Positions 17,050-24,962 of a stretch of 64,000 nt of DNA are shown here, piece after piece. Source of the DNA: Holophaga foetida DSM 6591 (GTDB lineage: Bacteria; Acidobacteriota; Holophagae; Holophagales; Holophagaceae); the NCBI RefSeq assembly GCF_000242615.2, contig NZ_KI912268.1:889863-953862 (forward strand). The letters are read 5' to 3'. The position numbers and the translations under genes were made by a program. The notes under the pieces were generated by a model. That model was given only the letters and a program-made list of their open reading frames with translations. It ran no database searches and was not told the origin of the DNA. Within the stretch, counting starts at the first letter, position 1; each line of letters opens with the position of its first letter.

Positions 17050-17343
17050 TCACGACCTTTCCCCGGGGCCCTTCAGGGTGTCCAGCCTCTGCCGCAGGTC
17101 CGAGAGGCGGGCCTCCAGTTCCTGCGCTTCCCGCTCCAGCATCGAGACGCTGTCTCCCGCGGTGGGACCGCCCGTTTCATCGAAGGCACGGCGCCCGAAG
17201 AAGCGCCCACAGCGCCCCCGACCACCCCCACGCCCGGTTCCACGCCCCTGCGGGAGTGCCTCTGCGCCCGGCGCGCAACGCCCGAGCCCCCGTCCTGTCC
17301 TGGGACCTGCCCCCATGGGGCCACTTCCGTTCCTGTTCGGCAT
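17050..17343 (-). CDS. DUF5320-type Gly/Arg-rich protein
   Basis: 97 residues: MPNRNGSGPMGAGPRTGRG, a glycine/arginine-rich segment with two cysteines (CAPG, GRCGRFFG), then a C-terminal coiled coil (LEREAQELEARLSDLRQRLD). This N-terminal signature (PxGTGPxGxGPMTGRGxGxC) defines DUF5320 proteins, which accompany NifX-like and Mrp/MinD genes in anaerobes. Function unknown. The start at 17343 is preferred over 17454 because it matches the family N-terminus and has AAGGAGC upstream. Confidence 0.75.
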   Translation of the reverse strand: MPNRNGSGPMGAGPRTGRGLGRCAPGAEALPQGRGTGRGGGRGRCGRFFGRRAFDETGGPTAGDSVSMLEREAQELEARLSDLRQRLDTLKGPGERS

Positions 17344-17366
17344 GATATTGCTCCTTTCCGGCGAAT

Positions 17367-17867
17367 TCATCGCCTCGCCATGGCTGTTCCGCACTTGGGA
17401 CACAGCTGTTGTTTGCATGGGGTTCCTGGGGCGTGGGACGCTTCCTGGCCGCATACCGGGCAGACGCAGACGCCATGGCAGCTCCTGTTCCGCCCCCCCC
17501 GGCCCCCCCCCTGCCCCTGATTCCGCGGCCCCCGTCCGCAGCCGGGCATCCGGAAGCGGCTCTCATCCAGGCCTTCGAAGACCCAGGCATGCAGGATCTC
17601 CTCCACCCTTCCGGTCAGGAAGGGGACCACCCGGATCCCCCGCTCTTCTACAGCGAGCCGGAAGGGGGTGGATATCGCTCCACAAAGAAGGGTCTGGACG
17701 CCGAGGGCAGCCAGCTGCGCCGCCCTGGCCTCAGGCACAAGCGAGTCGAAAGTCGCCCGCCTCCGCCCCAGAACCTGGCCCACCTCGCAGTCCACGAGCA
17801 GAAGCTCGCCGACGGTGTCGAAAACGGGGGCGATCCGGTCGGTGAGAGTGGAGATAGCGATTTTCAT
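17367..17867 (-). CDS. NifX/NafY-like cofactor-binding domain protein with zinc ribbon
   Basis: About 166 residues. The N-terminal ~105 residues form a dinitrogenase FeMo-cofactor-type domain (MKIAISTLTDRIAPVFDTVGELLLVD...LLCGAISTPF), followed by a Gly/Arg linker and a C-terminal zinc-ribbon-like segment with CVCPVCG and CPKCG. The family binds labile metal-sulfur cofactors; Desulfovibrio ORP is a relative. Two adjacent ATGs (17870, 17867) fit the AGGA site; I use the inner one for spacing. It is the first gene of the leftward operon, under the sigma-54 promoter at 17898-17913. Confidence 0.8.
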   Translation of the reverse strand: MKIAISTLTDRIAPVFDTVGELLLVDCEVGQVLGRRRATFDSLVPEARAAQLAALGVQTLLCGAISTPFRLAVEERGIRVVPFLTGRVEEILHAWVFEGLDESRFRMPGCGRGPRNQGQGGGRGGRNRSCHGVCVCPVCGQEASHAPGTPCKQQLCPKCGTAMARR

Positions 17868-17897
17868 CATGGATTCCTGCCTTGCAGCCAAGCTCAA

Positions 17898-17913
17898 AAC
17901 AAGTTCCGTGCCA
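17898..17913 (-). promoter_or_regulatory. Sigma-54 (-24/-12) promoter of leftward ORP-type operon
   Basis: On the minus strand the sequence is TGGCACG-GAAC-TTGTT, a full match to the -24 element and four of five bases of the -12 element TTGCW, with the correct GG-to-(G)T spacing. It lies about 30 bases upstream of the NifX-like gene, and the sigma-54 activator is the neighbouring gene. Confidence 0.75.
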
Positions 17914-18000
17914 CACCACCACTTAATCACCAAAAACTGCAAACAGAAGCTATAACCATCAAACGTCCACTCAAGGGGGGCTCACACCACTGCCGATTCG

Positions 18001-18042
18001 CTACGGTATCCCTTGATGACCGCAGCATTTGCACTACGGTAT
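18001..18042. promoter_or_regulatory. Paired CTACGGTAT repeats, likely sigma-54 enhancer sites
   Basis: CTACGGTAT occurs at 18001-18009 and 18034-18042, a 33-base offset (about three helical turns). Each contains the self-complementary TAC-G-GTA. They lie 90-130 bases upstream of the sigma-54 promoter, the usual position for activator binding sites. Confidence 0.6.
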
Positions 18043-18093
18043 GCACACCAGGGACTGCCCCGTGGGGGCCCCTTGACCACAAGGGATGCGGGT

Positions 18094-19461
18094 CTAACGG
18101 CTCCGCCCATCCTCAGTCGGCAGGGGAATGCCAAGCCGCTTCACCCGGCGGAGGAGGGTTGTCTTGTGGACCCCCAGGGCTGCGGCAGCGGCGCTCCGGT
18201 TGCCCCGGTGGGTCTCCAGCGCCCGGAGAATGGCCTGGCGATCCAGGGCATCATGGGCACTGGCCCTGTTGGTTCCGTCCCAGGGACGGAAGGCCAGGAG
18301 CTCATCCGGGAGGTGCTCGATGCCGATGGGTGCTTCGCCGCAGAGAATGAAGGCCCGCTCAATGGCATTCTCCAACTCGCGGATATTGCCGGGCCAGTCA
18401 TGGGCCATGAGAAGCGAGAGCGCCTCGGGCCGGATTCCCTGCACCCGCCGGCCTTGGAGGTGGTTGAAACGCTCGATGAATTGGTCCACCAGAAGCGGCA
18501 GATCCTCCATGCGCTGGCGCAGGGAAGGGAGTTCAACGCGGATGACATTGATGCGGTAGTAGAGGTCCTCGCGAAAGGTCCCCTGGGCCACCCGTTCGGC
18601 AAGATTCCGGTTAGTGGCGGCGATGACCCGGACATCCGCCTGTTCGGTCCGGGTCCCCCCCAGGGGCTCGTAGGTCCTCTCCTGGAGAACACGCAGGAGC
18701 TTGACCTGGAGAGCCGGGGACAGCTCTCCGAGTTCGTCCAGGAAGAGGGTCCCGCCCCTGGCCAGAGCGAAGCGACCCGGCTTGTCCCGGGTGGCCCCGG
18801 TGAAAGCGCCGGCCTTGTACCCGAAGAGTTCGGATTCCAGAAGCGGATCGGGTAGGGCGCCACAGTTCAGGGCCACGAAGGGCCCCTGACTCCTGGAGCT
18901 CATCGCATGCAGGGCACGGGCGATCCGCTCCTTGCCAGTTCCGGACGCCCCCAGGATCAGAACCGTGCTGGGACTGGCGGCCAGGGCTGGCAGCATGCCC
19001 AGAATCCTACGCATGGCCGGGCTGTGACTGGCCAAGTCGCCGACCCCCCTGTGCCCACCCAACTCCCGACGCAGGGCCTCCAATTCTGACAGATCCCGGA
19101 AAGTCTCGGCGCCGCCGATGACGCTCCCGTCGAGCCCCCGCATCACCGCAGTACTGATGCTGATGGGGACGCGCTGTCCTTCGGCGGTGACGATGAATCC
19201 GGACACCCCGATCCGGGGCTTCCCGCCCTGCACGGTGCTCTTGAGTGGGCAGTCCTCCCCGCACATGCTCGACCGGAAGACATCGGAACAGGATTGCCCG
19301 ATGGCCTCGGAACGGGATACGCCAGTGATCTCCTCCGCAGCGCGGTTGAAGGAAAGGATCCGCCATTCCAGGTCAACGGTGAACACGCCGTCGGAGATGC
19401 TCTCCAGGATAGCTTCCGTGGGGGATGAGTAAAGAGCTTCGGATCGTTTGGAACGGGACAT
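18094..19461 (-). CDS. Sigma-54-dependent activator with PAS domain
   Basis: About 455 residues: an N-terminal PAS domain (~15-130) with a CSDVFRSSMCGEDCP cysteine cluster that could sense redox or hold a metal cluster, an AAA+ domain with Walker A GASGTGKE (~170), GAFTGA sigma-54 contact loop (~220) and Walker B GGTLFLDELGEL, and a C-terminal Fis-type helix-turn-helix (RSAAAAALGVHKTTLLRRVKRL). It sits between two divergent operons of NifX/MinD/Mrp genes, as the cognate activator does in the Desulfovibrio orp locus. The start at 19461 (MSRSKR) is a judgement; M at 19476 or 19506 is possible. Confidence 0.87.
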   Translation of the reverse strand: MSRSKRSEALYSSPTEAILESISDGVFTVDLEWRILSFNRAAEEITGVSRSEAIGQSCSDVFRSSMCGEDCPLKSTVQGGKPRIGVSGFIVTAEGQRVPISISTAVMRGLDGSVIGGAETFRDLSELEALRRELGGHRGVGDLASHSPAMRRILGMLPALAASPSTVLILGASGTGKERIARALHAMSSRSQGPFVALNCGALPDPLLESELFGYKAGAFTGATRDKPGRFALARGGTLFLDELGELSPALQVKLLRVLQERTYEPLGGTRTEQADVRVIAATNRNLAERVAQGTFREDLYYRINVIRVELPSLRQRMEDLPLLVDQFIERFNHLQGRRVQGIRPEALSLLMAHDWPGNIRELENAIERAFILCGEAPIGIEHLPDELLAFRPWDGTNRASAHDALDRQAILRALETHRGNRSAAAAALGVHKTTLLRRVKRLGIPLPTEDGRSR

Positions 19462-19498
19462 AGCAGAGGACCTCATGGAGGCTGGAGCAGAAAGGCCA

Positions 19499-19527
19499 TT
19501 GACCATTTAGAGCATTCGCTCAATACT
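19499..19527 (+). promoter_or_regulatory. Sigma-70-type promoter with palindromic spacer
   Basis: TTGACC (19499-19504), a 17-base spacer and AATACT (19522-19527) precede the NifX gene at 19571. The spacer contains GAGC-ATTC-GCTC, similar to the palindrome core at 10527-10538. I see no GG-N10-GC sigma-54 element here. Confidence 0.5.
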
Positions 19528-19570
19528 CCAATTCGAGCCTTTGCTCACAACCCCTATCCGAGGATACCCC

Positions 19571-19936
19571 ATGACCAGGATCGCAGTAACCAGTGAAGGC
19601 CCCACCCTCCAGGACGCCGTGGATCCGCGCTTCGGCCGGGCCGGGGGCTTCATCGTCGTGGACACAGACACCATGGCCACGAGTTATGTGGACAACGGCG
19701 CATCCCAGGTCATGGCCCAAGGGGCGGGCATCCAGGCCGCCGAGAACATCGTCAACGCGGGCGCCGAAATCCTGCTGACGGGCTTCGTGGGCCCCAAGGC
19801 CTTCGCGGCCCTCCAAGCGGCCGGTGTGAAGGTGGGACAGAACCTGGAAAACCTCTCCGTCGGAGAGGCCATCGAGCGCTTCAAGGCAGGAAGCGTCAGC
19901 TTCGCAGACGCCCCCAACCGCGAGAGCCACTCATGA
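19571..19936 (+). CDS. NifX/ORP-like dinitrogenase-cofactor-domain protein
   Basis: 121 residues of the MTH1175/NifX fold: MTRIAVTSEGPTLQDAVDPRFGRAGGFIVVD at the start, then QGAGIQAAENIVNAGAEILLTGFVGPKA. The length and compactness match the orange protein (ORP) family that holds a Mo-Cu-sulfide cluster in Desulfovibrio; metal content here is not known. It is first in the rightward operon and overlaps the next gene by ATGA. I start at 19571 because residues before it are not conserved. Confidence 0.83.
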   Translation: MTRIAVTSEGPTLQDAVDPRFGRAGGFIVVDTDTMATSYVDNGASQVMAQGAGIQAAENIVNAGAEILLTGFVGPKAFAALQAAGVKVGQNLENLSVGEAIERFKAGSVSFADAPNRESHS

Positions 19937-20901
19937 TCGTAGCCGTTGCCAGCGGCAAGGGAGGCACCGGTAAGACCACCGTGTCCGCCTCCCTGGCAGC
20001 CACCTGGGAGCGGCCCCTGGTGGCCGTCGATCTGGATGTGGAGGAGCCCAACCTCCACCTATTCCTGAAGCCGAGCCTGGTCTCCATCGAGACCGTAAAC
20101 CTGGAAGTACCGGTACTGGATGCGGAGCGGTGCACCCTCTGTCGCGCATGCACTGAGCTTTGCCAATTCAAGGCCTTGGCCATCTTCGGGAAAACCCTCA
20201 TGGTCATGCCTGAGATGTGCCATGGTTGTGGCGGCTGCTTCGAAGTCTGCCCCACGGGTGCCCTCAAGCCTGGGAGCCGGGAACTGGGGGTCATGGAAAT
20301 CGGCCACAGCCGGGGCTCCATCCCCTGCCTCACGGGCCGTCTGCGCATCGGCGAATCCATGAGTCCTCCCCTCATGCGGCACATCCGCCATCGCATGGCC
20401 GAGATGGCTTCAGACATGAGCGCCGATGTCATCATCGACGCCCCTCCGGGAGTGAGCTGCCCCGCCATGAATGCGGTGCAGGATAGCGATGTCATCCTCC
20501 TGGTCACCGAGCCCACCCCCTTCGGATTCCACGACTTCCAGCTGGCCTGGGAGGCCTTCACCCCCCTAAAGAAACCCATGGGGGTGGTGATCAACCGGGC
20601 GGGCCTGGGGGATGATCGGGCCTATGCCTTCTGCAAGGCCAAGGGATTGCCCATCCTGGCGGAAATCCCCTATCGAAGGGAGATCGCCGAGCACTATGCC
20701 AAGGGTGGACTTCTGGCAGAACTGGACAACGAGATGCGCTGGACCTTCGCCAGCCTCCAGGAGGGCCTGGATCGCCTTCACGGACAGGATCCCCGGGCTC
20801 AGCCTGGAGATCCTGTGGGGGAGTGCGAGGGGGGACGAAGAGCGAGCAGCGCGAGCGGGCGGTCCCCCCTCGCCCCGGATCAGGGGGCGGCCCATGCGTG
20901 A
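19933..20901 (+). CDS. MinD-family ATPase with inserted ferredoxin domain (1)
   Basis: 322 residues. Deviant Walker A GKGGTGKTT at residues 9-17, then DLDVEEPNLHLFL. Two [4Fe-4S] motifs are inserted at ~62-115 (CTLCRACTELCQF and CHGCGGCFEVCPTG), followed by the rest of the MinD fold (IIDAPPGVSCP, VTEPTPFGFHD). Such paired ATPases are found in Desulfovibrio orp loci and many anaerobes, and are thought to assemble or transfer metal clusters, with an additional proposed link to cell division. A Gly/Arg/Ser-rich tail (~290-322) overlaps the start of the next ATPase. Confidence 0.86.
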   Translation: MIVAVASGKGGTGKTTVSASLAATWERPLVAVDLDVEEPNLHLFLKPSLVSIETVNLEVPVLDAERCTLCRACTELCQFKALAIFGKTLMVMPEMCHGCGGCFEVCPTGALKPGSRELGVMEIGHSRGSIPCLTGRLRIGESMSPPLMRHIRHRMAEMASDMSADVIIDAPPGVSCPAMNAVQDSDVILLVTEPTPFGFHDFQLAWEAFTPLKKPMGVVINRAGLGDDRAYAFCKAKGLPILAEIPYRREIAEHYAKGGLLAELDNEMRWTFASLQEGLDRLHGQDPRAQPGDPVGECEGGRRASSASGRSPLAPDQGAAHA

Positions 20902-21769
20902 AATCGTCGTAATCAGTGGCAAGGGTGGCACCGGGAAGACCTCCCTCACGGCGGCCTTCGCCCATCTTGCCCAGAATAAGATCCTTTGCGACCTGGACGT
21001 GGACGCCCCGGATCTCCACATCCTCCTGGAGCCCAAAACCACGCGCCAGTGCGCCTTCCTGTCAGGCCACGAAGCCACCATCGACCCGGCCCTCTGCCAG
21101 GCCTGCGGCATCTGTGCCGCGAAGTGCCGCTTTAGAGCCATCCAGGCCGTCGAGGGAAGCTACCGGATCGACCCCACCCGCTGCGAGGGGTGCAAGGTCT
21201 GTGTAGCCCTCTGTCCGCATCAGGCCATCGATTTCCAGGAAAGGCTCTGTGGCACCTGGTACCAGAGTGAGACCCGCTTCGGCCCCATGGTCCACGCCCA
21301 GCTCTTCCCGGGCCAGGAGAACTCGGGCCGCCTGGTCTCCCTCCTGAAGCAGCAGGCCCGGGATCTGGCCGAGCAGAGGGGCATCGATCTGATCATCAGC
21401 GATGGCTCCCCTGGCATCGGGTGCCCGGTGATCGCCTCCCTGTCCCAGGCCACCCTGGCCCTGATCGTGACGGAGCCGACCCCCTCAGGCATGCACGACC
21501 TCAAGCGGATTGCCGAACTGTGCGAGCACTTCCGGATCCGCATCGCCGTGCTCGTCAACAAGTGGGATCTGAACCCTGAGAACACCACCGCCATCGAGTC
21601 CCTTTGTTTGGAAAAGGGATATGCCATGGCGGGACGCCTGCCCCATGACACCCAGGTGGCCCAGGCCATGGTCCAGCGCAAAGCTGTGACGGAACTGGAT
21701 GAAAACCCCTTCAACCTCCAGGTGCGCCAGATCTGGAAGGGCATCGAAGCCCTGCTTCCCAACCACTGA
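20894..21769 (+). CDS. MinD-family ATPase with inserted ferredoxin domain (2)
   Basis: 291 residues, paralogue of the preceding gene and overlapping it by eight bases. Walker A GKGGTGKTS at ~9-17, DLDVDAPDLHILLEPK, then two [4Fe-4S] motifs (CQACGICAAKCRF and CEGCKVCVALCPHQ), and IISDGSPGIGCP. Tandem paralogues of this kind probably act as a heterodimer. The ATG at 20894 is chosen because MREIVVISGKGG is the conserved N-terminus; the longer frame from 20612 is a shadow of the first ATPase. Confidence 0.86.
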   Translation: MREIVVISGKGGTGKTSLTAAFAHLAQNKILCDLDVDAPDLHILLEPKTTRQCAFLSGHEATIDPALCQACGICAAKCRFRAIQAVEGSYRIDPTRCEGCKVCVALCPHQAIDFQERLCGTWYQSETRFGPMVHAQLFPGQENSGRLVSLLKQQARDLAEQRGIDLIISDGSPGIGCPVIASLSQATLALIVTEPTPSGMHDLKRIAELCEHFRIRIAVLVNKWDLNPENTTAIESLCLEKGYAMAGRLPHDTQVAQAMVQRKAVTELDENPFNLQVRQIWKGIEALLPNH

Positions 21770-21785
21770 TCCAAGGAGAAAGCCC

Positions 21786-22169
21786 ATGAACAACAAGGCA
21801 CGCATCGCCATCCCCTCCGCCATGCCCGGCGGCCTCGAAGCCGGACTCGGCCAGCACTTCGGCCACTGCGATATCTACACCATCGTGGATGTGGAGGCCG
21901 GCAAGGTCACCCAGGTGAGCACCCTCCCCAATGTTCCCCACCAGCAGGGCGGCTGCATGGCCCCCGTCAACCACCTCGCGAAGAATGGCGTCAACGCCCT
22001 CATCGCCGGTGGCATGGGGCTCCGCCCCCTCATGGGCTTCAACCAGGTGGGCATCGAGGTCTACCACGGCGGTAGCGCCTCAGATGTGGATACCGCCGTG
22101 AAGTCCTGGCTCCTGGGCGCCCTGCCCCGCTACACCAAGGAGCAGACCTGCGGCGGCGGACAGCACTGA
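21786..22169 (+). CDS. NifX/ORP-like dinitrogenase-cofactor-domain protein
   Basis: 127 residues: ARIAIPSAMPGGLEAGLGQHFGHCDIYTIVD, with HFGHC as the typical cofactor-facing motif of the family, a GGCMAPVNHL segment, GGMGLRP, and a cysteine near the C-terminus (TCGGGQH). It is the best ORP candidate in the window because of the intact HFGHC and the SD AAGGAG (21774-21779). It is one of three NifX-like proteins encoded within 5 kb. Confidence 0.85.
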   Translation: MNNKARIAIPSAMPGGLEAGLGQHFGHCDIYTIVDVEAGKVTQVSTLPNVPHQQGGCMAPVNHLAKNGVNALIAGGMGLRPLMGFNQVGIEVYHGGSASDVDTAVKSWLLGALPRYTKEQTCGGGQH

Positions 22170-22170
22170 G

Positions 22171-22530
22171 ATGCGGATCGCCATTGTTACCCAACGCAAG
22201 GAGGCCCTCAGCGCCTTCGCTGAGGGCCTGGCATCCCACGGGGTGACGATCGACTGGATCGCCGCCCCCCAGGATGCCGTTGCCCAAGCCCGCATGTACC
22301 CGAGGGATATGGTCATCCTCGACGATCTAACTGGGAATTTCAGGGCCTGCCTGAGTGACCTGCTGATGGCCAACGCCCTGATCCACACGGCCGTGATCAC
22401 CACCATCCCCCCAGAGCAGTTCCATGAGGAGAGCGAGGGCCTGGGCGTTCTGACATCCATTCCCCCCGCCCCCAACGCGGAACATGCCCACTATCTGATG
22501 GGCAAGCTCCAGGAGATCCAGGGCTTCTGA
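22171..22530 (+). CDS. Small receiver-like protein of unknown function
   Basis: 119 residues with no cysteine-rich motif. The pattern MRIAIVTQRKEALSAFAEGL...MVILDDLTGNFRACLSDLL...THTAVITTIPPEQFHEESEGLG has the beta-alpha alternation and an LDD in the position of the phospho-acceptor of a response-regulator-like domain, but it lacks a confident acidic pocket. Small proteins of this type follow NifX/MinD genes in some anaerobes. The start is one base after the preceding stop, so it is cotranscribed. Confidence 0.6.
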   Translation: MRIAIVTQRKEALSAFAEGLASHGVTIDWIAAPQDAVAQARMYPRDMVILDDLTGNFRACLSDLLMANALIHTAVITTIPPEQFHEESEGLGVLTSIPPAPNAEHAHYLMGKLQEIQGF

Positions 22531-22547
22531 TTGTTATGGAGGAGGCC

Positions 22548-23075
22548 ATGTGCCTTGCCGTTCCATCCGGGGATTTAGAAAGCGCCCAGGAAACGTTGGA
22601 GGAAAGCCGGTCCCGGCTCCACGAGCATTGCGTCGTGTGCTGGGATCGACACCCCTTCGGGCTCAAAGTCCCCTACCAGGTCATTGATGAGCACACGGTG
22701 GAGGGACGTTTTCCCTGTGGCAAGTCCTACGAGGGGTACCGCGACATCATCCATGGAGGCGTCGTTTCCAGCCTCCTGGATGGCGCCATGGCCAACTGCA
22801 TCCTGGCCAAAGGCCTGGAAGCCTACACCGTCGATTTCCGCCTGCGTTTCCGGGGACCCGTCATGGCCGGAACCGAGGCCGTCATCCGGGGGCAGTGGCT
22901 CCGCAGCGAGGGACCATTGCATCTACTCCAGGCCGCCATCATCCAGGAAGGGAGAACCCTGGTCACCGCCCGGGCCAAGTTCTTTGCAGGGAACCCCAAA
23001 GGGACGCCCCAGCCCCTCCCAACCGCGAAGGGTGCCCAGGAACTCATCCGGGATTCCCGCAAGCGATTGCGCTGA
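22548..23075 (+). CDS. PaaI-type hotdog thioesterase
   Basis: About 175 residues. The hotdog signature is clear: CVVCWDRHPFGLKVPY, then GYRDIIHGGVVSSLLDGAMANCIL (catalytic HGG), and YTVDFRLRFRGPVMAG. These proteins hydrolyse acyl-CoA thioesters. The CxxCxxxxPFGL opening is common in PaaI-like members of anaerobes. I choose ATG 22548 rather than 22536 because GGAGGAG lies four bases before it. The substrate is unknown. Confidence 0.75.
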   Translation: MCLAVPSGDLESAQETLEESRSRLHEHCVVCWDRHPFGLKVPYQVIDEHTVEGRFPCGKSYEGYRDIIHGGVVSSLLDGAMANCILAKGLEAYTVDFRLRFRGPVMAGTEAVIRGQWLRSEGPLHLLQAAIIQEGRTLVTARAKFFAGNPKGTPQPLPTAKGAQELIRDSRKRLR

Positions 23076-23091
23076 ACCACAAGGCCAGCCC

Positions 23092-24015
23092 ATGTGTACC
23101 ATTGAAAACCTGCTGACCACCCTTGAAGGGGGATACGGCGCCACGCTACTCGGTAGCACCCAGGCAGCCTTCAGCACCGCCCTCCTGGCCCTGATGGCGC
23201 CGGGAGAGCACGTCCTGATCACCAGCGGGGAACGTCCTTCCCAAGCGAGGCTCAGCGAACATCTTCGGGTGCGCTTCGGTGTCGAAGTCGACGAGGTGGA
23301 CACCTCGGATACCGATGCAGTCAGGGCGGCCCTGAAGCCCAACACTAGGCTGATCATCGTAGAAACCCCGTCCCACAGCGGGCTCAAGGTTACCGATCTC
23401 GCCGAGATCAGCCGCACAGCGCGTCAGGCTCACGCCCTGCTCATGGTCGACTCCACACTGGCTGGCCCCTACGTCCAGAGCCCTCTGGCCCTGGGGGCAC
23501 ACCTTGTCATGCATCCGCTCGCCCACCTGATCGGGGAGTCGGGACAGGAAGGCGCTCTGCTGGTGGCCCGCCAGGGTGCTGTCCATAAGCGGATTCGGGA
23601 AATGAGCCGAATCCTTGGGAACCGCCAAGAGTTGCTCCGGGCTCCAGGCTTGTCAACACTGGCGCTGCGCGAGGAGCGCGCCCAGGAAAACGCCAAGGAA
23701 GTAGCGGAATGGCTCATGGGTCACCCCCAGATCCAGGCCGTGCATCACCTCAGTCTGGAAACGCATCCTCATCACGAGCGGGCTCGCCACCAGATGCGGG
23801 GGCCCGGTCCAGGCGTCTCCTTCGAATTGAAGACAGGGAGGAAGGACGCCCTGGAACTGTTGCCCAGGCTTCCCAGCCTCAACCCCTGGGTGGACACCCA
23901 TGGCACGCTCCACCTCCTGGTCGGTTTTGGAGACAACCAGGACCTCATGGAAGAACTGGACGAGGGTCTCAAGCGCCTCCAGCGTTGCTCCTCTGTCGCG
24001 AGGGACAACGAATGA
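23092..24015 (+). CDS. Cys/Met-metabolism PLP-enzyme homologue lacking the Schiff-base lysine
   Basis: 307 residues with the fold of cystathionine gamma-synthase/lyase. The block D-S-T-L-A-G-P-Y-V-Q-S-P-L (from D120) aligns to DNTFATPYLQRPL of active enzymes. Where those read HSATKYLGGHSD, this protein has HPLAHLIGESG, so the PLP-binding lysine is replaced by His145, and the length is ~80 residues below normal. It is therefore unlikely to catalyse ordinary PLP chemistry; it could be a regulatory or binding paralogue. It overlaps bioB by ATGA and follows the thioesterase closely, so it is part of the operon. Confidence 0.7.
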   Translation: MCTIENLLTTLEGGYGATLLGSTQAAFSTALLALMAPGEHVLITSGERPSQARLSEHLRVRFGVEVDEVDTSDTDAVRAALKPNTRLIIVETPSHSGLKVTDLAEISRTARQAHALLMVDSTLAGPYVQSPLALGAHLVMHPLAHLIGESGQEGALLVARQGAVHKRIREMSRILGNRQELLRAPGLSTLALREERAQENAKEVAEWLMGHPQIQAVHHLSLETHPHHERARHQMRGPGPGVSFELKTGRKDALELLPRLPSLNPWVDTHGTLHLLVGFGDNQDLMEELDEGLKRLQRCSSVARDNE

Positions 24016-24962
24016 AGCAAGCACCCACCCCCGGGACCATCCAAGCCATCCACGATCAGCCCTTCCCTGATCTGGTTCGCCGGGCCATGGAATGCCATCA
24101 CCAGCACTGGAATCCACGGGAAATCCAGTTCTGCGTCCTGGATGCCCTCAGGACCGGAAACTGTTCCGAAGACTGCGCCTACTGCGCCCAAAGCGCCCAC
24201 CACACCACGGAACTCAAGCCCAATCCACTCAAGGAGGAAGCCAGTGTCCTGGCCGGAGCCCTCCAGGCCAAGGCAGCGGGCGCCACACGCTACTGCATGG
24301 CCACCTCGGGGCGCGCTCTACGGGAAGGGCCGGATTTCGAGCACGTGCTGGGCATCGTGCGGGCCGTGAGCGACCTGGGGATGGAACCCTGCGTCAGCCT
24401 GGGTCTCATCAACAGCGCTCAGGCCCGGCGCCTCAAGGCTGCGGGCTGCGCTATCTACAACCACAACCTGGATTCGAGCCGCCTGGTCTACGAGCGCATC
24501 GTCTCCACCCATACCTTCGATGAGCGATTGGCCACCATCCGGGCGGTCCGGGATGCCGGGCTCCAGGTCTGCTGCGGGGGCATCCTGGGCCTGGGGGAAA
24601 GCGTGAATGACCGCATTCACTTTCTCCACGAGTTGGCGAGCCTGGATCCCGTCCCCGACGCCATCCCCATCAACATCCTCGTGCCCATCCCCGGCACGCC
24701 CCTCGAGGGTATGCCGCCGGTGCCGCCCCTGGAGGTGATCCGGGTCATCGCCACCACCCGAATCCTCTTCCCCACCAGCCGCATCCGTTTGGCTGCTGGC
24801 CGGAGCAGCCTCGGCCCAGAGGCCCAGGCCTTGGCCTTCCTCTGCGGCGCCAATTCCATCTTCACCGGCGAGAAGCTCCTGACCACGCCCGGTAGCGAGG
24901 TCGATTCTGACCAAGCGCTGCTGAGGAACTTGGGCATGCACTCTGAAGGGAGAGTGGGATGA
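24012..24962 (+). CDS. bioB: Biotin synthase
   Basis: 316-residue radical SAM enzyme that inserts sulfur into dethiobiotin. C-x3-C-x2-C is in GNCSEDCAYCAQSA (~50-62); the auxiliary [2Fe-2S] ligands correspond to cysteines in YCMATSGR, CVSLG and QVCCGGILGLGES, and the arginine ligand lies in IRLAAGRSS. Other biotin genes are absent from the window. It overlaps the PLP-like gene before it and the CGGC gene after it by four bases each. Confidence 0.9.
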   Translation: MKQAPTPGTIQAIHDQPFPDLVRRAMECHHQHWNPREIQFCVLDALRTGNCSEDCAYCAQSAHHTTELKPNPLKEEASVLAGALQAKAAGATRYCMATSGRALREGPDFEHVLGIVRAVSDLGMEPCVSLGLINSAQARRLKAAGCAIYNHNLDSSRLVYERIVSTHTFDERLATIRAVRDAGLQVCCGGILGLGESVNDRIHFLHELASLDPVPDAIPINILVPIPGTPLEGMPPVPPLEVIRVIATTRILFPTSRIRLAAGRSSLGPEAQALAFLCGANSIFTGEKLLTTPGSEVDSDQALLRNLGMHSEGRVG

